Assembly: GCF_036373705.1 (NCBI RefSeq)
Contig: NC_089855.1
Span: 4,502,501 to 4,566,500, forward strand
Source: Amia ocellicauda
Taxonomy: Eukaryota > Chordata > Actinopteri > Amiiformes > Amiidae
Direction of reading: 5' to 3'
Length of the DNA stretch: 64,000 nt
Each line of letters starts with the position of its first letter. Within the stretch, counting starts at the first letter, position 1. A model generated the notes under the pieces. The model saw only the letters and a list, made by a program, of their open reading frames with translations, was not told where the DNA came from and ran no database searches. Positions 56,411 through 64,000 of the stretch are shown here, piece by piece. Both the position numbers and the translations under genes were made by a program.

Positions 56411-59400
56411 TTTCTTATTTAAAGAGCTGATGTTTTCAATTTAAATTCACACTGGCATTTGAAGGTAATGACTGACAAAACAAAGGGGAACCTTGTAAAA
56501 GTTGGTTAAGCCTTGTGTGTGTATATATGTGTGCGTGTGTTTAAATGGCATAAAGGTTTGTACACAAAGAGAAACTTGAAACAGTGAATGATATTCAGAC
56601 AAGGAAATGCATCAGCCTGAAAAGTATAATCAAAATTATGTTTACAAGACACTTTTATATTCATGTCTCCCATACGTGTCAAAACTGAAACCCATCTCGA
56701 CTCTGTGAATTACTGGGAAAACAGCTTTGTGAGAAAACCAAGTTGCTCTGATAGTCTAGCTTTTGAAATCTCCACAGCCTTTTCTGTCGAAATGTTGTAG
56801 AAATGTAGTTCAGAGTCTGCCTGACAAGAGCAGTGAGTATCAGCATGTCTTGCAAGGTTAGGTGTGAAGCTTTTTAGTTCAGATTAATGCTGGACCACAT
56901 TGATAAAAGTCATGTAATTCCCAGTCTTTGCTATTCTGCACTGAGGGAAATGAACAAAGACTTTCAATATAAAATATAATTTTGTTTCTAATCCACTAGA
57001 AACATCAGCAAACGTTGAAATGATAGAGCTTCAAGTCAAAGGCCTTTTGGTTTAGTACAATGATTTCTACCTTCATAAAATATCAATTTGGCACCTCTGT
57101 TACACTCAGTACACATGTGATTCACCCAGTACACAGTTCTAGGTCCTGATTTATCCTACCTCTCTGAAGTTTCTGGACACCTCTAACACCTCTATCCTTT
57201 TTTACTTGTTTTTATTGCATCCATTAACATTCTGTGGCCTTTGTAATTAAGTTAATATTGACTGAAATAAGTACATGAACAAAACAGACACTGGAATTTA
57301 CTACAAACACATCTAGAGAAACTTGTAAAACCTTGCCCAGTAAAGTCTTCTGAAGTTTTTACATATTTTAATAATTCATAACCACAGACCTGCCTCAACT
57401 AGAAAGGTAAAAACGTCTTCCTATCGCCCTGTAATCTCGAGTTCACAAATTGGCCCTGAGTGAGGAATGACCTGCTCTAATGGGATAATAGACTGAAACA
57501 CACTGACCATCCATGTTAATCGTCATGTGCACCAACAGATATGTTTTTGCTCAGGTTAGCTGTGTGCAGTATTTAATCTCAATATATCACACGTTTAGGT
57601 CTCGTTGACTGCATTACACATCATAAGTTTCCAAAGTTTATACAAAATAACATTGGTTTATGTTTACTTAGTTTTGTCTTGGTCATATGCATGCCCAAAT
57701 AAAGACACATTCCCTGCAATGTGAATATATGGTGAAGATTTCCCTGGATAAAGATCTTACTCTCATTGCTTTTCCAAAGTCTGTAAACTTCATTTCAGCA
57801 GCTCTGTAGCCTGAAGCTCAGTTTCCTTCATCAACTCAAATCACAGAACATAGAGGAGCAAAACAAATAATTACAAAAATAGGCACATTGGTTTGGTTTA
57901 GGATTGAAAAACAGAGGAAAAAAATATAAAACAAGTGCCAGGATTGAAATCAAACCTTGGCATTTTAGACTTGGCATCAACGTCTTTGCCTTAAGGTCAA
58001 GTATGTCATTGTCAGCTGCGAGGGATGATAGCCTGCAAGCAGTGATACAAAACTGCAACTGTGACTGCGACAACCGCAGACAAGGTGCTGGTCATGCAGG
58101 AGTTGTATAACTCTTAGAAAACAGTGTGAGATTCACTAACAATTCACAACAGCATAAACTGAATATAAATGGGATTCTAGGGAATTTTACCAAAATGCAT
58201 AGTTGCTTATGAAATACATAATCTAATTCAAATACCAGGAATGTGCAACAGGATTTTCTGTTGTTGGTGTTGTTGTTGACTTATGACAGGTACCAATAAA
58301 GCCTACAACATTTCAGTGTTGGGAACTGATGTATTATATCTTAACCTTTTAACTTGGACTGAGAATTAAGTTATTGAAAATGATTGTTCCCATTAGAGTT
58401 TTATTTTCGTAAATGGAAAAGTTGCTAAATTGTAGACACAGGATCACGACACAAGGGTATCTAAACCTGACCAAATCAAATTAACAACCACAGGTCATGT
58501 ACAGCAATGTTGTATTTGTCTTTTGTGTTGTTCAGTGAATTAACTAGTTTGATACTTTAATGTGTACAGCATTAACTGTGTTGTCCCAGCGTCCCCTGGT
58601 GATTATTAATACAAAATGTACTTCAACAGAAGTGGCTGTTGCTTCAGATTGAGATGTAAACCTTGTTCTAGTCAACACTGCTTGTGGAATTGATATACCA
58701 AATAGTGGAACAATAGATTCAATTGATGAGCTTGTACTGCTCAATACTTAATGATAGCAAAGGACATGGAAAGTCATGTGTGTATCCAAGTTAACCGTCC
58801 ACAAAACTCGGACACGTCCGCCAGTGGAAACGGGGCATAAGAGTTCAAGAATGTGCAGTGTGATGTTTGTAACAAAGAAACATACATTGTATAATTCAAA
58901 TAAGCTGTTTTTCAAGGCAGCAGCACTTCTATCTTTACAAACAGACTTTTAGATCATTTTTCTTTATTCAAATAAAGTTTATTACTTAGATTTATTCTCA
59001 CAAGTTGGAATAATATTATTTTATGCAAAAAAGCATCTAAAGGTAACAAAGGTACAGTGAGGGTGACTAAAATTAAACTGAGTAGAAATACAATTGGTTG
59101 TACTTCAACAATTACAACACTACATAGACATAGATGTGTACAAGTACAAGCCAGTAATTGCTCATTTTACAAAGTTATTTACATTGTTTAACCATAATTG
59201 TCTTCTTCAGAAACAGTGATCTGGGATTAGGCAGTGTAGTGCAGTTCAAATGCTGTTGACGTGAACTTTGTGTTTTTGAGACATATATGAACTCTGCAGA
59301 GCTGTAAAGCTATATGCTAGGAAGCTACGTTAAAAATGAATCTGGAGTGAAACCACATTAACCAATAAAATGTTAACTTCATGCAAGTTCTGTGTAATAA

Positions 59401-59887
59401 CCTGATTTATGCTGAAATGTCAGTAAAAGCAGAATAAACTGAAAAACATGCATCACTATAATGTATTTTTTCTGAAAAGGAACATCAAAGTAAAAGCTGT
59501 ACCCTACTGTCTTATGTATGATAATGAACAGGCTTCAGTGCAACCGGGGAAGAAGTCAACTATGTGCATATAATGAAGACATCTTTTCATCCTCAGAAAG
59601 ACTGGCATATTCTGGGAAAAAAGGAAAAAAACATTTTAAACCCATAATAAAAAACACATACTACCTGTATTCCGCTCGTGCACACAATGAATGAACTATG
59701 ACTATTTGTTGGAACATTGAAACTATTTTCCAAATAAAACTGGACACCCCACTTCTGTGAAATCCTGCTTCATACATATTCAGTGTGGGAAGCAGCTGTT
59801 TGGCTCTCCTCTTGTGTGATACCGGACCATACCCCATCGGTGGGAAACAGATTATTGACACATAAACAACAGCTGTGATCTTGTTGG
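56411..59887. other. Downstream flank of asb11, no gene seen
   Basis: AT-rich single-copy-looking DNA. Near 58963-58996 several minus-strand AATAAA signals (TTTATT on the plus strand) occur about 0.9 kb after the asb11 stop and could end its transcript. Confidence 0.4.
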
Positions 59888-60012
59888 TTACCTGTAGAGG
59901 AGAAATTCCTTTAGCCGCTCTGGGAGATCTAAGCTGGACATTCGGTGGAGCCGCGATCTCCCCAGGCATTTGCGTATACAGAGACGGCACAGCTGAGACA
60001 GGGCGGTGGGAC
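59888..60012 (-). CDS. asb11: SOCS-box exon of asb11
   Basis: A 125-bp terminal exon with no internal start codon. Acceptor GTCCCCAG precedes GT CCC ACC; phase 1 matches the GTATTA donor at 60353. It encodes GPTALSQLCRLCIRKCLG, then a basic stretch and LPERLKEFLLYR-stop. In the Cul5 box the usual LPxP proline is Arg. Confidence 0.92.
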
Positions 60013-63000
60013 CTGGGGACCAGAGGAGCAACAGGAGGGACAGACAGGCCCACGATTAGCACGTGGGAGCAGAACACACACTGAATATCACGACAGCTGT
60101 TTCTACACAATATTTCTCAGCTCCAAAGAAGGATACATTCCCTGATCCAAGGATACTGGATAGGATCACTTAGTTATTAATGGACACCAAATGAGCACGA
60201 TGGGGCGAATGGGCTCCTCTCTTTTGTAAACTTTCTTATGTTCTTATATGTTCTTCTGTGAGGTTCGCAAGGTGATGTTTGCAAGAATAAAGTATGCTGA
60301 AAGCTTTTCCACCCCAGGATGAGAAAGTATAGATGCTGTTAAGTAGATAATACCTTCCCGTAGTAACAGCGCTCTCTCCACGGTGCTGTTTGGTGCCGCC
60401 AACTCCACTGGTCTCTTCCCCTCACTGTTTCTGCTTTTCACATCTGCTCCGTAATCGATCAGCATCTCCACCAGGTTGGCACTGGATTTCCGGGCAGCCG
60501 CGTGGAGAGGGGTGTCTTGGAGTCTTCCCTGGTGGACATTCGCTCCTGTGTTTTGTGAAACAAATGTGACTTTATATTGCTGCGCCTTGTTTATCATATG
60601 TATTAACAACATGCATTGTAACAGCAGGTCAAAAACAGGAATTGCAACCTTCGGAAGCTGATATCTCACTGTTTACAGACAATGTTCATATCTGTCTTTT
60701 AATTTATGTATTTAAGTGATGAATGTAAGCTGACAAATCTTGAAGATGTCTCTAACAATAATATGCACGTTTACTACAATAACTCTTTCTTTCAATATTG
60801 AATACAACCCTACAGCTCTATCACTGCCAATTTCATGTCAGTTTAAACCCAATACCATGGAATAGACTTTTCTGATTTGCACATAGAATGTCTGTAGTAA
60901 TACTTTATACTACATAATACTTTATTAATTTCAAGTTAAAACAGGGAAAGACACCAACCTAGCTGCAGCAGCTTCCTCACACAGTCCGTCCTCTGAAACG
61001 TGCAGGCAACATAAAGAGGGGTCCCCATCTGAGGATGCTCTTGGTCAATGTTCACTCCATTTGTCAGTAAAATCTCCATACATTCTCTGTGGCCTGGTAG
61101 AGCAAACAAACCAATATCATACATTTACACATCTTAAATAATTGATAGTAATGAAGTGTTTCTACTGGGTGATTTTCTAAAGGCTTACATATTGCAACAG
61201 GGAAATTGACAAAGACCTGGTATAGTTTTGTGTGATTTAATTCATTAATCTCTTCCATTTTACTGTAATTCACTGTCGGTTGGATATGACCAGTGAATTG
61301 CATTTCGTCCGTTCGCTCCGGCGATCCCCCAGGTGTCCATTGATCTTCATCTGTTTTAGGAGAAGCTCACGATCTCCTCTGGTCCAGGAGAAACTGTGTG
61401 AAGTGCTGTTAACACTTCATGTCCCCGGCCTGGCAGTGAGGTGTCAGCTTGGTACTCTGACATGTCCTCTCTCTCTCCCTCTCATGAACTGGCAATGCAA
61501 AGAGTCTTTTACTGATTAGATGTGTTGTGTGCAGCCGGGGGGATCGCTGTTCCTGCTGTGCGGCACTTTACTGTGAATTGGCAGCACACATAATGACTAA
61601 ATAGATATGTCTCTCTAATTTATTTACTTTAATCATTTCATACATCTTTGATTAAGGAATATAACTGACTGTTCTATATTTAATGTATCTGTAGTGTATT
61701 CCTCCTTCTACTTTTCAGCATTTTTCTTTCATGAATTAAACCCAATGAATAATGAACATGACTGAATCCAGTTAAATGCATAAGAGATGCTTCCCACTAC
61801 TACATTAGAGAACAAAATCAAGAAGAGCATCCTTCCTAGGGGTGGCAGTATTATTCTTCCACAAGGGCTTGACCCTAATGAGAAACTGACAGTCACCGCA
61901 AAGCCTTGGTTAACAATAAGTGACAAACTATTCCCCAGGGTTGATTACCTTTGAGCATCACAAGCACAATGTATCGACTGGATGATTAAAAAGCTTTCAG
62001 TAGTATTCCTTATGTGGTAAATTGGGACACCCAATCCTGGCAGCACACATAATTCAATAATGGATAAGGGCATCTGCATATAAATGTGATAATAATTACT
62101 CCTCCTAAACTGCATTGTGATACAGTTTCTCACAAGGATTTCCCTTGAAATGGAGAGGGAAGTTCTGCATCAATAAATTAATGTGAAAGAAGTTGGACAT
62201 TTTGGAATCTAGTTTTATTTGTGTAGATTAAATATATCTATTATTAAAAATGTGATTGTTATTTGACCTGTCCTGTGCTGTATGTTTTTTAAAATGATAA
62301 AGCAAATGTTTTATATATATTCTAAATGTCCTAACTGATATATGTTATCTCCACCTTGCCAAGTACCATATATCATTCGATTTAATTTATCTGGGCTAAT
62401 TCTGTTTGTTTAAGAAACGCAAAAGCATCTTCACTATCACATCCAAGACATTATTTATCTGTCTATATATGTCTATGTAAGCATTTGTTGCATTTTTTTC
62501 TGCCCACCAGGAATAATCAGGAAATAATTACTTTAAATTATGATATCCCTTCCAGATGGAGAAAGAATAAGACAAACAGCCGAAAGGATCATGCATTCGT
62601 ATCACTCAGACATAGGACACTGTCTCATACCACACCTCGTTTTGTGGCTTCGTGAATTGGCGATGCCAGCTGGCAGTCCACCTGCGGGCTCGGCCCGTAC
62701 TCCAGAAGCACGTTGACGCAGGCTGCACTGCCGCTGCAGCAGGCGTTGTACAGAGGAGTGATGCCGTCGATCGTGACCGAGTTCACCTGAGAAAAAGAGA
62801 CGTCGAGAGATAAAGCCACATTAACCACTGCCGGAAATTCAACCGGACCAAGTAATAAGTTGGAACACCCAGCCACCTATGGCAAGCCACATTATCATTT
62901 AGAGATATCTTTAAATGCATTTCAATACATCATCAAATATTTAGAGATATCTCTCAATCATTTACAGATATATTTATATAATTTAGAGATATCTCTAAAT

Positions 63001-63892
63001 AAACAGAAAGTCATTTGCAGATATTTCTAAATGATTTGCAGATATCTTTAAATCATTTAAAGATATCTGCAAATCAGTTAGTGGTATCTCTAAATGTACT
63101 TTTAAATAAGATATCTTTAAATGATTTGCAGATATCTCTATTTGACTTGCAGGTATCTTTAAATGAATTAAAGATATCTCTAAATGATCCATCGAAAGTG
63201 ATGTAAGACACACAAGACCTACTACACCTTAAAGTCCAAAGTAAATTGAATTCTGGAAATGAAATGTGTGAGGTTAAACTGAGATTTTCTGATAGGAATA
63301 CGCCTTGTCATCTTCCTCTCTAATGCAAACCCACCATAAGGTACTGAGTTTAGTTTTGTGTTGTGCTCAGCAGGTAGGCTTAGGTTAACACCAGTAAGAC
63401 GTGTTGGTTGAATAGATGTGAATGTCTGTCATTAAGTGCTTACATTGGCCCCATTTTCCAGCAAAACCTTGGCACAAGCAACATGTCCCCCGAGACAGGC
63501 ATCGTGGAGCGGAGACACCCTGTCAATGGTAACAATATTCACATTAAAACCCTGGGGAAGGAAAAGAAAGAGAGAGTTAATTCATTGCATTTGAATCACA
63601 ACATTATTCAATGAACTGTATTATGATTTGTTTTCTTCAGCGTTAATCATATAGTTTAGTTGCTGAAGGAAAAATGGCATTCTTTGCATCTGTTAAAATA
63701 AAACACACAGACCAGTAGATACTCTCATTAATCACGGAGAGATGATTGACTTGTTTAGTTTGCTGTAGTTTACGTCACTAGTACATTATATGCCAGGATC
63801 CTTCTACTGTACCTGTGCGATCAGGGTCTTGAGGGAGAGGAGGCGACCCTGGAAGGCAGCTTCGTGAAGAGGGGATCTGTCCGCCCAGGAGC
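59888..63892 (-). CDS. asb11: Ankyrin repeat and SOCS box protein 11 (3' part)
   Basis: Six minus-strand exons are present: 63892-63813, 63551-63444, 62786-62636, 61093-60959, 60545-60354 and 60012-59888 (stop at 59890-59888). They join in frame to 262 residues; the first exons lie past the window's end. Ankyrin repeats run in order from WADRSPLHEAAFQGR through RVSPLHDACLGGHVACAK, GITPLYNACCSGSAAC, ASPIHEATKRGHRECMEILL, GTPLYVACTFQRTDCV and DTPLHAAARKSSANL. The last exon is the SOCS box: LSQLCRLCIRKCLG binds Elongin B/C, and the LPERLKEFLLYR end corresponds to the Cul5 box. The exact motifs separate it from asb5 and asb9. ASB11 is the substrate adaptor of a Cullin-5 E3 ligase; the zebrafish protein acts on Delta-Notch signalling in neural progenitors. 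No defect is visible. Confidence 0.93.
60144..60255 (+). repeat. CR1-like LINE 3' end in an asb11 intron
   Basis: It matches the last ~100 bp of the LINE at 56290-56400 (GGATAGGATC...CACTTAGTTATTAATGGACACC...GGGGCGAATGGGCTCC) and ends in TTATGTTCTTATATGTTCTT, an 8-base tail repeat typical of CR1-like elements. Confidence 0.82.
61100..62635. other. asb11 intron
   Basis: Intron between the 62786-62636 and 61093-60959 exons. No further exon or recognised repeat. Confidence 0.6.
62900..63195. repeat. Palindromic minisatellite in an asb11 intron
   Basis: About 14-15 imperfect ~20-bp units of the form AGATATCTCTAAATGATTTGC, in which each AGATATCT is itself a palindrome. Both strands are open through it, giving repetitive frames (ISLNDLQ-like units on plus, ISANHLEI-like on minus). 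These frames are by-products of the repeat, not genes. Confidence 0.88.
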
Positions 63893-64000
63893 CTGTGAAG
63901 ACAACACACAGTTCAGGACAGGCCAATGGACACAGAAATGGCTGTGGGAAGCATCTCTTACACTGACGTATTTTAATCTATATATTTTAATTTGAAAATA

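Noticed and set aside
59661-60110. 149-codon minus-strand frame overlapping the asb11 end
   Set aside because: It is out of frame with the SOCS-box exon, which fits asb11 exactly with correct splice sites and phase.
62900-63195. CRISPR-like array
   Set aside because: Units are contiguous and imperfect with no unique spacers, and the DNA is vertebrate.
62995-63213. Two overlapping repetitive frames as a possible leucine-rich peptide
   Set aside because: Both strands give similar repeats because the DNA unit is palindromic; no promoter or splice context.

Overview
The window is vertebrate nuclear DNA, almost certainly from a ray-finned fish. It has split genes with GT-AG introns, and most of its mass is fish-type transposable elements: Tc1/mariner, hAT, Kolobok, DIRS, two Ty3/gypsy lineages, CR1-like LINEs and a tRNA-derived SINE with an L2-like tail ending in AAT repeats. 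That SINE tail is a weak hint of an early-branching fish (sturgeon, gar or bowfin type). I cannot fix the species.

Layout. 1-18.3 kb is almost pure transposon: a DD36E Tc1/mariner copy (397-1610), a decayed DIRS element (about 3.54-6.51 kb) joined tail-to-tail to a decayed gypsy element (6.51-8.93 kb), SINEs, hAT scraps and three decayed Tc1 elements (14.5-16.7 kb). 18.3-21.2 kb holds, on the minus strand, exons of a V-type immunoglobulin receptor gene (NITR-like) without visible membrane exons. 21.9-28 kb is a Gmr1-like gypsy element with a SCAN-like Gag and integrase ahead of reverse transcriptase, broken by later insertions. 29-32.8 kb has a Kolobok-like element with a THAP-domain remnant and a hAT element inside a Tc1 element. 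33.1-34.3 kb has an intact second DD36E copy.

38.5-43.9 kb and 48.7-50.7 kb carry two tandem plus-strand B7/CD28-ligand family genes (ICOSLG/HHLA2-like): signal peptide, V-set, C-set, transmembrane segment and short tail, all introns in phase 1. Their C-set exons are almost identical over the first half while the V exons differ greatly, which suggests gene conversion. An ISRE-like site lies 1.5 kb upstream of the first gene. 53.4-56.4 kb is a CR1-like LINE cut by a hAT element. 59.9-63.9 kb, minus strand, is the 3' part of asb11 (ankyrin repeats plus SOCS box), an adaptor for a Cullin-5 ubiquitin ligase; its 5' exons lie beyond the window.

The best host loci are asb11 and the two B7-like genes, which would make co-signalling ligands on antigen-presenting cells. 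The NITR-like locus looks partial or decayed. I found no CRISPR array, prokaryotic feature or intact tRNA/rRNA gene. The most unusual observations are a 22-bp perfect micro-inversion that breaks one of two young DD36E copies, the stack of nested insertions with exact target-site duplications, and a duplicated cytoplasmic-tail exon of the first B7-like gene that is one base short.
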